Assembly (NCBI GenBank): GCA_025345505.1
Contig: JANVCC010000018.1
Location: forward strand, 4,648,490-4,712,489
Direction: 5' to 3'
Origin: Todiramphus chloris collaris
Lineage: Eukaryota > Chordata > Aves > Coraciiformes > Alcedinidae
DNA length: 64,000 bases
Shown: positions 46,175 to 59,500 of the stretch, piece after piece
How positions within the stretch are numbered: the stretch's first letter is position 1
Layout of the letters: the number at the start of each line of letters is the position of its first letter
Translations under genes and position numbers: made by a program
Notes under the pieces: model-generated
Database searches by the model: none
What the model saw: only the letters and a program-made list of their open reading frames with translations
Told to the model about the DNA's origin: nothing

Positions 46175-47394
46175 AAATCTAGATATTTTTTTTAGAAGCA
46201 TGCCCCAGCCACCAACAGAAATTCAAGGTACATTGGCAGCCCTGGAGGAGCAGGCTCTCTCTGCAATTTCTCTGTAAACTAGTCACACACAGAGGACTAG
46301 TTCCACAGCAAATGAAACCAAATTCCTTAAATGAATTCTGACACGCTTCCAAAGGTCTTTTCATTCACACACTTCATGAATTCTCATTCATAAAATATTA
46401 AGGCTGAAAGGGAGCAGTTATCATTTTGTCTAGCCTTTGTTTACTCAGATTTTAGATTGCCAGCGAGTCCTAAAATTTTTACTACTGCAACTTAAGACTT
46501 GAAGTCTTAGAGGATGGAGAATCAGCCAGAGCAAAGCCTCCTCTCTCAGGATAAAGACTTCTTTTAAAAAACCAACCCAAACAAAGCAGTATTTGAGATG
46601 ATTTGCCACACCATTTCCTACGCTGAGCATTTCTGTGTCATGGGTTACAGGGATTACAATAGCCTGACGTTTTCTTTGATGCATTTGCAAGCAAGCACAA
46701 TTTCACGTGTTTTAAAATATAACTTCTCCTCCAGGAAAACAATTTCTTATCCCTTAAAGTGGATAACTGGTAGAGGCAGCAGCTGAAATGGAAAATGCTA
46801 TTTATGTAATCTCATCAATACTTCAGTTCTCATCTGCTGATCTTACGAGCAAGACAAAGAATCCAAAACCTCTTAGCAAAACACCTCCTGGAGCTCAGTG
46901 AAGCTGCGTCGGGGAGCAGGAACAGCACTGTGGGAGCACCTACTGTCAGCACGATGCTTTATGTTAAAGAGTTAACTGGGACAGAAGAGCAGTTCTGTAG
47001 CAAGGACTATGAAACATTAACACCCAAGCAGCAGACCTCCTTTCATTCGCTGCCAACTCTGTGGTCTCCTGCCCCATAACTAATATTCCATCCCTGGCAC
47101 CTTCTCAAAGGAACATCCCTCTGGTCTATTAAGCTTTCATGATTTTCATTTCATTTTGCCTGACCTCGCTCACCGCAGGAGATTCTCGGGAGGAGGGAAG
47201 AGGGGAAACTGCTCCGTGGTTGGGTTGAGGGCGAGTAAAGGCGCACAGCAATCCCACAGACAGCAGGAAGTCGATAGGTTTGTACAGGCAGGTCCAGAAC
47301 TACCACCTAATGTTCAAATTGTCAATGCTGTCAACATTTCACACCTGAGTTATGGTTTGTAACTGCATTCCTTACAGTTCTGCAAAATTCCATC

Positions 47395-47836
47395 TTCCTG
47401 AGCAGATGTCAGTCTGGAGAAGAGAAGGCTCCGGGGAGACCTTATTGTGGCCTTCCAGTATCTGAAGGGGCCTACAAGAAACCTGGGGAGGGACTTTTGA
47501 GGCTGTCAGGCAGTGATAGGAGGAATAGGACTGGAGGGAATGGATTAAAGCTAGAGATAAATCGATTCAGGTTGGACATCAGGAAGAATTTCTTCCCCAT
47601 GAGGGTGGTGAGACACTGGCACAGGTTGGTGAGACACTGGAACAGGTTGGTGAGACACTGGCACAGGTTGCCCAGAGAGGTGGTGGAAGCCCCATCCTTG
47701 AAAGTTTTTAAGCCCAGGCTGGATGGGGCTGTGAGCAACCTGCTCTAGTGGGAGGTGTCCCTGCCCATGGCAGGGGGGTTGGAACTGGATGATCTCTAAG
47801 GTCCCTTCCAACCCTGACAATTCTATGATTCTGTGT
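47395..47836 (+). mobile_element. CR1 LINE 3' end with internal 21-bp triplication
   Basis: It reads in + orientation through GGAGACCTTATTGTGGCC and the ORF2 C-terminus to AGGTCCCTTCCAACCCTG and tail ATTCTATGATTCTGTG. The coding end VVEAPSLKVFKPRLDGAVS is intact to its stop at 47746-47748. Confidence 0.94.
47606..47668 (+). repeat. three tandem 21-bp units inside CR1
   Basis: TGGTGAGACACTGGMACAGG(T) occurs at 47606, 47627 and 47648. The period is seven codons, so the CR1 frame is kept and VRHWHRL-type units repeat. Confidence 0.97.
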
Positions 47837-48059
47837 CTACAACCAGTGAGATTTGCATAAAGGTCAACCGACAGCAGCAGTCACCTCAGTCCTGTCCTGT
47901 TACAACCTGCAACAGTTTTGATGCTACAACCTTCACATGGACCAGGTGAAGAGGGCTGGAGGAAGGGAGAGAGACAGGGGACCAGCAGATGTGTACAGGA
48001 GGATTTACAGAGCATTGAGAAACATGTATGACTGTGTATAAGCTAAATAAAAGATAACA

Positions 48060-48500
48060 GTTATTAAAGCAGGTCCAGGGAAGGGCAACAAGGCTGGTGA
48101 GAGGTCTGGAAAACATCTCTGACAAAGAATGGCTGAGGGAACTGGGGTTGTGTAGTCTAGAGAAGAGGAGACCTCCTTGCTCTCTGCAACTACCTAAAAG
48201 AAGGTTGTAGTGAGGCTGATATTGGTCTCTTCTCCCAAATTACTAATGATAGGATGAGAGGAAATGGCCTCAAGTTGCCTCAGGGGTGGTTTCGGTTGGA
48301 TATTAGAAAGAAATTCTTTACTGAGAGTGCTTGGGCAAGGGAAGAGCCTGCCCAGCGAGGTAGTGGAGTCACCATCCCTGGAGGCGCTTAAAAAAACCAA
48401 GTAGCACTTGAGGCTATGGTCTAGTGGTCAGGGAGATGCTGGGATGAAGGTTGGACTTGATGATCCTAGAGGTCCCTCAAGTCAACAATAAAATCATTCA
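48060..48500 (+). mobile_element. old CR1 LINE 3' end
   Basis: It reads in + orientation from 'gggcaacaaggctggtgag' through AGAGAAGAGGAGACCTCC to GATCCTAGAGGTCCCTCAAG. It is more diverged than its neighbours and has no clear terminal tail. Confidence 0.85.
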
Positions 48501-49146
48501 TCATCTAGAAAAAAATAAATAAAAAATATATTTCATCAACTATGGAAGAAGCCACACATGGCCTTGCCTGGACACTGGAGTATTTCTTAGGAATCAGATT
48601 CTCCCTGCCTGGACACAGCAGTATTTTCTTGCAGCAGCCAGTGCCATGCACCTGCCCCCTGCGCACAGCGTACACGGAACCCAGAACCTACCCCTTGGTG
48701 AGGGACATACAGCAAAAGAAGGGAAGATGAGATCTCCAACGTAGTTCCAAGAGCAGTGAGGACAAGGAAAGTTCTGGGTGCGTTTCTGGACATGACTGAG
48801 ACACAATCTCGTTAGGCACCAAAAGGGACAGATGGAAGCATCCCTAAATAAAGCTGATTAAGTACTGGACACCAATTGTAATACTGGGAGGACATTAAAG
48901 GGCTACAGACTTTATTCTGCTTACTTTTTAATTTGATACTGGTGCAGCTTGAGAGATTCAGCTTTGATTAATGCTCCTAAAAATGCCATGGGGAGGAGAA
49001 AAATTGAGGCTTCTGTCTGAGGGCTCTGTTAACACAGGGACCCTGTCCCCAGTGCTCCTACACTGACTGAAACTGCATCTCTCCAGAAAAAAGATACACC
49101 CATCTGATTTTTTTTCTCCAGTTTCAGCTGATAATAATAATAATAA

Positions 49147-49184
49147 TGACCTCAGCAAAGGTCATTAATGACCAACTGAGGTTA
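49147..49184. promoter_or_regulatory. cluster of four nuclear-receptor half-site-like motifs
   Basis: In order: TGACCT at 49147, AGGTCA at 49159, TGACCA at 49169 and AGGTTA at 49179. The first two form a perfect everted repeat with a 6-base spacer. The inner GGTCATTAATGACC (49160-49173) is a perfect 14-base palindrome, flanked by ACCTCAG and CTGAGGT. It lies about 4.1 kb upstream of the RCAN2 exon at 45045. Binding is inference only. Confidence 0.35.
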
Positions 49185-51235
49185 ATGGCCCTCAGCTGCA
49201 TCTTGAGCCATCCCAACTCGATATTAATTCCCAGGAAAAGGCCTTCTGCCTTAATTGCTATTGCCTGTGACTTCTAATATCTGCTGAATGTACTTATCTG
49301 GATAAAAGTCTTTCAGAGTCATTCCAATCTATAAGAAAATGTATCATATACGTTTTAAAGAGCTAAGCAAATTCTCTCCCTTTCAAGTATGGTGGATAAA
49401 TTATTCAAGACTCATAATCCTCTCAATTCAGGGCTTTTAAAGTGCTTTTAGGACTCAGTATTTTTTAAAACGCTTTAAAAGAAAAGTCTTTCAACTTTCA
49501 GAATATTCCTAAAACTTCTGAAAAAAAAAAGTTAAGCAGCAGTGTTGCTACTTCCTGAAAGTCAAGATGCACAAAGTCATGAGTTGTGCATTTATTTCCA
49601 GGATTTTGGCATATCTCCATCCATCCCAAGTACGTCTCCGAGACCCAATTAATGCTCTGGTAAATGTGAGTAGCCTTCGTTTGACCAACAGAGCAGAAGT
49701 TCCCACTTCTCTGTCGTGGGCTCCATGCCTTCTCCTCATCTTGCTATTCCTTTGCACAACACTGGACACCTCTCCCCAGTTTGCTCCTGTCACCTTACAT
49801 CAGCTCCATCACCCATCATTCACCACCTTTAGCAGTTTCAAGAGGGGTTTTTGTTAATTAACAAAATTAGCACAAAATAGGAACATACTAATAAAGTCTG
49901 CTGATTACTCCAGCTTGATCGTTATCATTTACGACAGCCAACACAGAGGACAAACAGAACACCAGCCAAGGAAGAAACGAGCTCCAGAGTAACAGAGACA
50001 AGCTAAAAGCCTCCGAGTACAAGGGCAAAGCTGCATACTCCTGGACTCAGAACTATTTCTGCCACTAAATTGGAGCTCACCTAGGAACCAAGATCCTGTA
50101 AGTCACACGATAAAAGCAATCGGCGAAATGCAGCTGTGAGGAGGCGAATAAACCACTGGATGCATCTGGAAAAGCATTAACAACATTCTACAGAGCACTA
50201 TCACAGCTCATTAAAAATGCAGGTTCTGTTGCCTGTATCCCTGACAGATGAAGCCAAACAGGAATAGATTCAGATAAAGGCAACAGGGAATGAATTTACT
50301 GAATAAGAAATGAAAATGCTCAGCTTATTTAGCAAAAGAAAGCAAAGCCTGAGAGGAGATGGAACAATCATCAGTAGTTTATCAGAGCTGTGCAGAGTAA
50401 AGACTAGAAGAGCACGTTGACAGAAATCAAGTGGAAACAAGTGGCATGAATAGGCTTAGACTAGAAGTTCGAGAAAGTTTCAAACAGAGTAATGATCCAG
50501 AAACCACCTTCCCATTGTAGCATCAGTGGCAAATGATTTTTTATGATTTTTTATGATTTTTTTTAAAGATTGAATTTGGTTAGCTCATGTGAGGCACTAT
50601 GACAAAGCGCGAACACGACGAGCATTGTAAAACACGACTGCCTGAATTAGCAAGTGAATTGGGTTCTGACACAGTAAGTTCCCGTGATTTATTTCCAAAC
50701 ATTTCTTTCCTGAATAGCTCCACTGGTATTGTGTTCAGCCAGGACAAAAGCCAAGGCCTAATTCCACTCAATGGAAGTCTTTCCACAGACATCAGTGAGC
50801 TTTGGATGACAGCCCCAGAACCCAGAACGCAAATTACATTTTATTATCCAATGTGTTTACTCTCATTATTAACCTTGTTACACGTTTGATTTAGGAGATG
50901 GCTGTGATTTAAAGCTTTAGTCTAGCCCTCTTTCCTAGGGCTCTGCAAGCAAATAAAGCAAGCATTTTTCCCATTTTATTTTTTTCTGTTCATTTATAAG
51001 GAACTAACTGTACACAGTAGAGAAACCACTGCAAATTATTTCATAATTTACAGTTATGAAATATGTTTTTCCTGAAATTAATTCCATACTGGATAGAAGC
51101 TTTACTGGAAGAACTAAACTCATCTCTCAGAGCCTAATGTTTTCCCATTCCAGACAGCCACGTTGGTTGCAACACTGCAGAACTCTTGTGTGGCATGAGA
51201 AGAACCAGAGAGAGGGAAGAGGCAAGAGACAAAAG

Positions 51236-51440
51236 AACCAGAGAATGCCTTGAGTTGGAAGGGAAATGAAAGATCATCTGGTTCCCACCCCCCTGCCATG
51301 GGCAGGGTCACCTCCCACTAGAGCAGGTTGCTCAAAGCCTCATCCAGCCTGGTGGATGCACAGCACTTGGGAAGAAGCTCTTTGCTACAAGGGTGATGAG
51401 ACACTGAAACAAGCTGTGGATGCTAAGTGCTCCCATGGTC
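51236..51440. mobile_element. CR1 LINE with internal inversion
   Basis: Bases 51241-51353 are the CR1 3' end in - orientation ('gagttggaagggaaatgaa' to CCTCATCCAGCCTGG). From about 51368 to 51425 the next upstream part of CR1 appears in + orientation (GAAGAAGCTCTTTGCTACAA, GATGAGACACTGAAACAAGC). This matches a 5'-inverted LINE insertion. Confidence 0.75.
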
Positions 51441-54400
51441 TTGTCCTCATGCCTTTAAGAAATGGCAGGAGGATAAAACACAAATTTATCATTCAGAGAT
51501 CACCTGAAGGCACAGGTGTTGGGGTCCTAGGTTTTCATTTTACCCTCCACTGAAGTTAGCTGTAGCCAAAAGTGTGAGATCTTCCAACTTGCTCCTCACC
51601 CACCAGTGGGACAGGGTGTTATTCACACAAAACATTCTGACTGAATCCGACTGTTTGAATGTTGGTTTGCAGGAAGTTTCTTCTGTTATCAAAAGGAATC
51701 CTTCATACAATCCCATGAGTAGAAATGGCAACAACAGCAACAAAAAGAATGCAGTAGAAACATGTGTCCTTCCACCTGTCATTCATCAGGGTCATTTTAA
51801 GACTAACATTTCTACATCAAGAAATTTTGAAGAGGGGAAGGGAACAGGGAAATCTGGGTTGTTTGGGGCTTTTAGGTAACCAGAATTACAGAGTACTCTG
51901 CAATGACTGCCTGGTTACTGTGCTGTCTAAAAGTGTTTCTCACCTTGGAACAAAGTGCAAAGTTTTGCTCATCTCTTCTAGAAGTTAGAAGAGAGCTCTA
52001 CTGAGACAGGGGTGAAAAGAACATGGGTTTATTTATTTCTGTTATACACAGCACTAATTAGCCTCTTCCAGAACTGCACAGTTGTCTCAGGATGTGAACA
52101 AATCAACCCAGGTTTGCTGCCCCACTTTGTGCAGTGTGTGCTTGGCTTTCTGTTGTTTCCAACGGCTGAAGGTCAGGTGAATTGTGAGCCAAAGATGAGG
52201 TGAAACACCATGAGCCAGAATACGTTTTAAGGCTGGGCTTTGAAACAGGCAGGTTAATAAGAAAATGCATTAAACCTTATTCTCTGCATTTAAGACCCAT
52301 TTGCTTATACTATTGCAATCCTGCTAATGTTAAAGGGAGTCCTAATACCTTCAAGTTTTACTGTTATTATGTTTACATTTTGTATTGCAGACGTGATGAC
52401 CTGCTTGCTCTGGGCTTTGCAGTGAACCAACCCCAGGGAGAAGGCACACTGGCTACCAAGCCTGTCTGCATGCAGCCCTGGCCCCTGGCTCACACGTGCT
52501 GCTGTGTTCCCCTGGCACACCAGGGCTGTTCTGGAGGCACTGGCATACAACTTTTAGATCCTGAAGATCCCCGTGTCCCATGTTTTTCCTTCAGTTTGTG
52601 CCAAAATCATCCCGACAGCAGCAATATTTGCTGCAATCCTTACTCCTTATAGATTAGGGGTCTCGTTCCAGGGAGAGACTTGGAGAAAGCAGAGCAGCAT
52701 TACATGGTGCTATACAGACATTTGTAATTCATCATCTCACAAAGACTTGAGGTGACAACAATTGGTAGGAAACTGCAAGCAGCTTGATGGCTGAGCTCTC
52801 AGACTGAGCCAGTCCTCACTACCTCCCCTCTTGCATAAGGACAGGCCACCAAGGCATGATAGCACTGCAACAGCCCTGCAAACCTCCTGGTGCACAAACC
52901 AACAGAGACTTGCCTTCTGAAAAGAGGGGAAAAAAAAAAATCATCTGAAGAACATAAATTTATGTTCAGCTTCCAACTCATCAGCACAACAAAAGGTACA
53001 GAGATAGTATCTGCCCCAAAGCTTAATGGAAAAGGCATTCACATTTCAGAAGAGGCTGACAAATGTCAGGGCCACAGAATTTTGCTGCGTTGCCTTTTCT
53101 GTTTTTAACCACCTCACATCCCTGTTTACCTCAATGTGACGCACATTCCTCCTGCTTAGCTCCACTGATCTGGAAACCAAAGGCTCCTTCAAGATGAAAT
53201 AAATTGTTCCTGTGGCAATGCCAAGGGGGTGATTTAATATAGTTTGGAGACTTCTCAATTCAATTTCACACCCAACGATTGAGCTAAAAGAAAAATCCAG
53301 ACTTTTACATTTCTTTTTTAAATGAGCACTGGTATTTTACAGTATCACCAGCAACAGCTTCTCTGAGCGCTCCGTATTTGAAGCACTCCAGTTCCAGATG
53401 CCATATTAGCTCCCTGAAATGCTGGAAGTGCTGTTTCAAACTGGCCTGCCAAATGCACATTCTCTGACCAGATCTATGAGTTTTGTCCCCAGTGCTAGGG
53501 AGTGTTCTGTAGAGACACCATTCTTTGGTCTCCAAGAAGCTATTTTTGATTCCCGTGCTGGCTACGGGTTTGTGCAACATCACTCAATACTTTTTCTTTT
53601 TTTACTCTTCTGCATCATATTTGGCAGTGGAAAAAAAAAAGCCCAAAAGAAGAACAGGTTTGTGGAGGATTTAATGCAAATCCTGCTTTCCAAATAGCAG
53701 CCTTACATTTTTGCTTGAGAATGATCAAAATAATGCTGACAACAAAGAGATGAATCAAAAAGCAACCTCTCCTGGGGATAAAAAAAATTCAAAGAATTCA
53801 AGAATTCAAACAACTGAGTAGATAATGTATGTAGTGAATTCCAAGTTGCTCATCTGTATTGACGTTGAGAATGTACATAGTACAATCCTGGCTATTGATT
53901 TTGCCTTGTTGCTGCAAATGTTTAAGCCCAACAATTAATTGTTAGCACAAGGAAGAAATTACTGTGTATATGTTTAGCCCGTTCCAGTAATTTCTAAAGT
54001 TCCTATTATTTTAATTTAGCAAACAGACCCAAGGAAGAAAAACAACTTTAATTAGTTTTTACCAACAGCTGCTATGTTTGTAGCACTGAGGGTGTTCGAA
54101 GAGGAGCTGATCTCTACAGCAAAACAGTTGGTGCTGAGGACTTTCTGATCAGGTGCCATGGCCTGAATGCCCATTAGCAGTTGGAGCATATTTGGCACAC
54201 TACTGGAGAGCATCTTCTATCCTAGTTCCATCTGAAAGGTATCCAGTTCATGAACTGCTCTGTGATGTGAGTGGAAAGCACAGTTAATGAAGATCAACAC
54301 AAAAGTTGCCTCATGAGAATCCCCAACTCAGACTAAAAATGCCAGTGTAGACGCAAGTCAGTAGCTCTCCTAAAAATAGTTAGCTGGCAGTCCTGGAAAA

Positions 54401-55530
54401 GCAAAAAAAATATAAAACAGTGCTATGGACAATAATAAATAAGGGTCTTGCATTCAAACTTGTGCAGGAAACTCAGATTAAGGTTACATATTATGAGAAG
54501 CTGTGTAAAAATATTCATAGAAACTGTATAAACTTGGGGACTGTAAGAAAAGCTACATAAATACCCATCCTTTTACTCTACTACTATTCATTTATCTTTG
54601 ACAACTTAAGTTTCATCTCCTCAACCCTTCTGAGGCATCTCCCCGTGCCGTGTGGTGACCCTGAGGTGATGACACACTTGCTTATAGTCACAGTGACCGC
54701 GCAACCACTGGAGTAGAACCAGTGTTTCCATAACTCATTCAGGAGCATCTTCTACAAGCACATAAAACCCCCAGACAGAGCATCTAGAAAGCTCAGTCTA
54801 TTAAAAAATCTGTTCCTGAGCCTGTTGAAGTGTCAGGGGACACCTCTGACACAGAATCAGGACCTCACTGAACAAAATGCTAAACACAAGAATGAAATAT
54901 AATAAAGAGAGCACCAAGAGCTGAGAAAATTTGTTTTATTTATACTCTTGGAGCTGTAATATTGTAAAACAACCATAACATACATACTATTCATTCCCTG
55001 TCTCTGTCAACCCAGTTAAAACTAGAAAAATAAACCAGAAAAAGCCATGGGGCACTTTAAACAAATAAAATGCTTGCCTCGCCCATTCCTGGTTTCCAAT
55101 TCCACCTACAGCCATCAATAGTGAGAGCAGGTCAGCTGTTTCTCATCCCAGTCACGGGGAATGCTTTTTCCTTTCCCAATCCCCCAACAATTGCAAACTG
55201 CACAACGTGACTAAAAAGATCATTTCAACTTGTCTGGATTTAGGAAGGACGTTGAGAATTCTGAATTTTTTTTTTTTTTTGAATTTTTGAATCTACACAT
55301 GCTTCTCCATAAATGGTATTTAACCATCCAAAAAAGTACAAAGAAAAACTATTCATCCACCAATACACATCCTCAGAAACATAGTAAAAAACCCAAAGAA
55401 ACATCCCTGCTGAAACGTAGCTTCAAACACAAAGGAAACCAATCTACCTGGAGACAAAAAAGGCAGAAGTCAGTTTGCACTGATGCACCAAGTCTTGCTT
55501 TGCACCTCTGCACTGGACCAGAAAACCAAG

Positions 55531-55621
55531 AGGCTCCTGGTGTCCTCCCTTGCCCGTCTCCCCACGATCGGTGGGCAGAACCCGCAGCCCTGCGCCCGCC
55601 GTCTCACGCTCTGCTTGTATT
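55531..55621 (+). repeat. inverted repeat pair, left copy
   Basis: These 91 bases match the reverse complement of 56455-56546 at about 87% by eye, for example AGAACCCGCAGCCCTGCG exactly. The family is unknown to me; a non-CR1 interspersed repeat is the simplest reading. Confidence 0.8.
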
Positions 55622-56029
55622 ATTTGTTTCTTATTCATGCCAGTCTGCCTGGACCATCTGGCGCTCCCCGGCTTGCACTCCGCTTGGAAAGGACTCCAGC
55701 GGGTCTGCTGCTGCCTGGGGAGCTTTGAGCAGCTCCAGAAGCCACCGCCTCTGCAACTGGAGTCTCTCTGGGCAGCGACGAGACAGCAAGGACAGCAACG
55801 CGCTGCCCCCCGCTGCTGGGAATCTGTAGCCAACCTACAGGAGCTACATCTGAAGAGCCTTTCAGCCTTCACGGTATACACGGGAAAAAAAAGGATTAGA
55901 AATAAACATGTAAGGAAGCGGGGGGAAGAAAACTAAGGGAAGAAAAAGTCAACCTTGGGGTGGAAAGGAGCAAAGATATACAGAGAGACTTTCTGCTCAC
56001 AAATGTGACAGACGGATATGGGGAACTCT

Positions 56030-56306
56030 TTCTGGAGTATTGTGTCCAGTGATAGGACAAGGGGCAATGGGTGTAAGCTGGAGCATTAAAGGCTCCGCAG
56101 AAACAGCAGGAAAAACTTTTTCACTGTGAGGGGGACAGAGCCTGGAACAGGCTGCCCAGGGGGGCTGTGGAGTCTCCTTCTCTGGAGACTTTCAAAGCCC
56201 ATCTGGATCTGTTCCTGTGTGAGCTGCTCTAGGTGATCCTGCTCTGGCAGGGGGGTTGGACTTGATGATCTCTTGACGTCCCTTCCAACCCTTAAATGTG
56301 ATCTGT
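56030..56306 (+). mobile_element. CR1 LINE 3' end
   Basis: It reads in + orientation from GTGATAGGACAAGGGGCAAT through GGAGTCTCCTTCTCTGGAGA to GACGTCCCTTCCAACCCTT. The terminal ATTCTGTGA tail is missing. It lies between the two arms of the inverted repeat pair. Confidence 0.93.
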
Positions 56307-56454
56307 TTCAGCCATGTCCTGACCTATTCATTGTCTTGTACGCTCAGCTGAGAGTGGCTGGTGGAACAGGAGCACACTGGTCACACAGCAACACACTGTA
56401 CCTGAATGGATGCCACATACAACTCAAATTTCACCTGATGGGCCAACCAGTCCA

Positions 56455-56546
56455 ATACAAGCAGAGCGTGGGATGGTGGTCGCAGGGCTGCGGGTTCTGC
56501 TCACTGATTGCGGGGAGACAGGCAAGGGAGGACACCGAGAGGCTCC
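56455..56546 (-). repeat. inverted repeat pair, right copy
   Basis: This is the partner of 55531-55621 in opposite orientation, about 830 bases away, with a CR1 copy between. The similarity ends just after CTGCTTGTATT on this strand. Confidence 0.8.
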
Positions 56547-59500
56547 AGGGTCACATGAGACACTTACACCATAGCACAGCGTTCTGCATTCTGTGCTTAA
56601 CACAGCAAATCCCTTCATATCTTGCTAAACAGGAGAGATCAATATAGTTTTTAAAAAACATTAACTTGTTCTAGTTTCTAAGTTCACTTTAAAACAAAGG
56701 GGTCTAAATGGGGAAAAAATAAGTAATGAAAGAGGAAAATAACGTGAAATAACCTTAAAACACAGTTCAGAAAGATGCCATCTCTTAAATTGAAAGATCC
56801 AGAAATAATAAAAACAAAAAATGTTGAGTTGCTGCAATCTCTTAAGCAAAATTATTTTCAGAAAAAGTTTTTATGATTCATGAGAAGTCTTCTTCTGTCT
56901 CTTGCCAGTGAAAATCCATTTTCATCAGCAATTCTATATGTATATCTTCTTTTTAAGCTATTTTGCTCTGCGTAGTCCTTCACTAATTGTTTATAAGAAA
57001 ACACTTGAGCCTCATGGATTTATTTGAAGAGGAAAAGTATTTTTGTTGTGACACAGGATATAGACATTCCTCAGAGCAGGAGTTGTGCTGTCAAAAAATG
57101 CAAAGACACCAGTGTGTGTGTGTGTATGGTAACTACAGGTCATAGTCAGATCCTCCCAACTTCAACCTTCCATACTCTAAAACGATAATATTTATATATT
57201 TATGCCCTCAGATGAGCTAATAACCTGCTGGGTAGAATTGATCTTAATGCTGCTAGCACTCTGAAAGGTTTAACTGAATTTCATTTTGCAGACCACGGCA
57301 GAAAATAGATGGAAAGCATCTACCTAAACAGAGATGAAACACTCTTTCCTCCATGCTGCTTCTATCTTGTCACTGTAACACCCATTTCAGCATTGTCCTA
57401 CAAAAATAAAAATTGAAGATGCTTTCCAGTTTGAAAGTATTTCAGTGTAAAAAAAAAGTGCTTGAAATACTTTTTTACACTTGGAGTGGCTGTTTTCTGC
57501 CAGGAAAAGAGGACTCCAGGCTGCAGAGATGCTGAAATATGAAAGCAATGCCAGATGCTGGTCTACCTGCCTGACTTCAAGCATTGCAACGTCATGGGTT
57601 TATTTCCAGTACAGACCTCAATGCTTCATTCGCCTCTGGAACTTTATCTTGTTGCAGTACCTAATGAAAACAAGAATTTAGCACATGTCAGAAAACTGGG
57701 CTTGTGTAGGGCCGAAGAGAGGTTTTGGGTGGACCTGGCAAGCAGCTCCCCAGCACCCAAGAAGGGGTTATTGGGATGACAGAGCCAGGCTCTGTATCGG
57801 GTACATAAAGGCAGAAAAAGCAGCAATGGTTTCTCTCTGCCTCAATAGACGAGGGAATCTCAGTCTTACCATGAGAATTGTTTTATTAGGCTGACGGAAG
57901 AAACACTGGGGTGAAAAACCAAATATTCTCTGACCAAACTGCTCCCGTGTCATTTTTCAACTTGGACAATTTCCAGTTGGCACGGATTTTGTTTAGAAAC
58001 AAGAATTGGAAAGTAGACTAATCCTATCTTACAGCTAAAAACAGCACTGCTCTCTATCAAAATCATTTTCATTTCCTGATGCAAAAAAAAAAATGTATCG
58101 GTGACAGGATGGTATTAAAAAAGATCCTGGCCTTATGAAACTGAAGCTGCTCTCCAGAGAGGCCTGAATGCAGAGCGATTGGTAAGAAGGCGACTGGCAA
58201 GCAGAGGGGTAACCGAGTGTAGAATTTATTCTTTTTATGAATAAGTTTTTTAAAAAACAAGCAGGACATACAAAACTAATTATCAGTATCTCAGAGTCCA
58301 TGTTCTTGCTCTGGGGCCTCTGTGTCCAAGAAAGGGATACACCTTGCAAATGCCACTGGGCAAGTCTGGAACGCCTCTATCTGCTTAGCTGGAGACAAAT
58401 GCGTAGGCTCGAGGAGTCTGGCTTTGAGGTCAGTGAGATTTTCAAAGCATTGAAGTTTGGTGCAAAGAGATCCGAGAGGACCTGGGACTACCAATTTTGG
58501 GGAAAGTAGTCAGTGAAAATAAAGGGAAGCAACCTGTTCACGGCTGAGGTTGCCTCTTCAAATGGGCCTCCCAGAGCAGGCCTGATGCACAAACTACACC
58601 TGCAGAGAATTTACACTGCTCAATTGAAATGGAAAACTCTGTACTTGGTCAGGATGGGACACTGGTATTTAATGAAGGAGGACAGGTTTTCAACTAAACA
58701 TAAGTTCATCCTGTGAGTCCTTCAGCACAATCCACAGACTCTACAGGATACTCAAAACAGAAGTGCTGTAGACCTGGGCTTCCTACATATAAACCTCAGA
58801 TCTGAAGGAAGGCATTTAGGTGAAAATAAATCAAAAGAGGTTGGAAAGCAAGGGCACCTTCCTAGAGGTAAATGGTCTCAAAATAGAGTAGCTCAATATA
58901 TTCCACTCTGCAGCTATTATGAGCCACGCGTTTCATTTTACACACAAGTGCGTGTTCCTCCTAATTCTCATTTTAGTATACTTCTACTCATTACTTATTC
59001 CCAAAGTAAACTCTCCTTATTCAAAACCATTTCTTCACAAAACTCTTCATGTCCATTTACTCTGCTCCTGTTTCACTGTAAATCTATATAAACTATAAAA
59101 ATGTGTAATATAAAATTCCGCTAAAGCAGAAATTTTAGCAAACACCAAGCCAACGACATTCAAATACACTGTGTGCGATTTTCTCAGATGCAGGATGCAT
59201 CAAGCAATCTCCTCTTTCAGGGCTGCTACTGTACAGTAAGGAATTTGTATTATTCAGCAATACTTGGTAACACCGAGCTCTTCCCTTAGCTGAAGAAATA
59301 TCGCTATTTTGGGTGTTAAAAGTGCGGGCGGTAGCTTAAATCACTGCAGATTTTTTCAAGAGTTTCAGTCTATCTGCTACAAAAGAAATAGATTTCTACA
59401 CATCTTTCTTCTTTATTCATTTATGTTAAAAATTCAGACAAAAAAAATGCAGCAGCTTCCCAAGCCACTAAAACTTTAATATGGCAATACTTTACTTCTG

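Noticed and set aside
55230..55829. 199-codon + strand ORF
   Set aside because: It spans a T-run and one arm of the inverted repeat; its C-terminal part is mirrored by another ORF on the opposite strand. There is no family resemblance.
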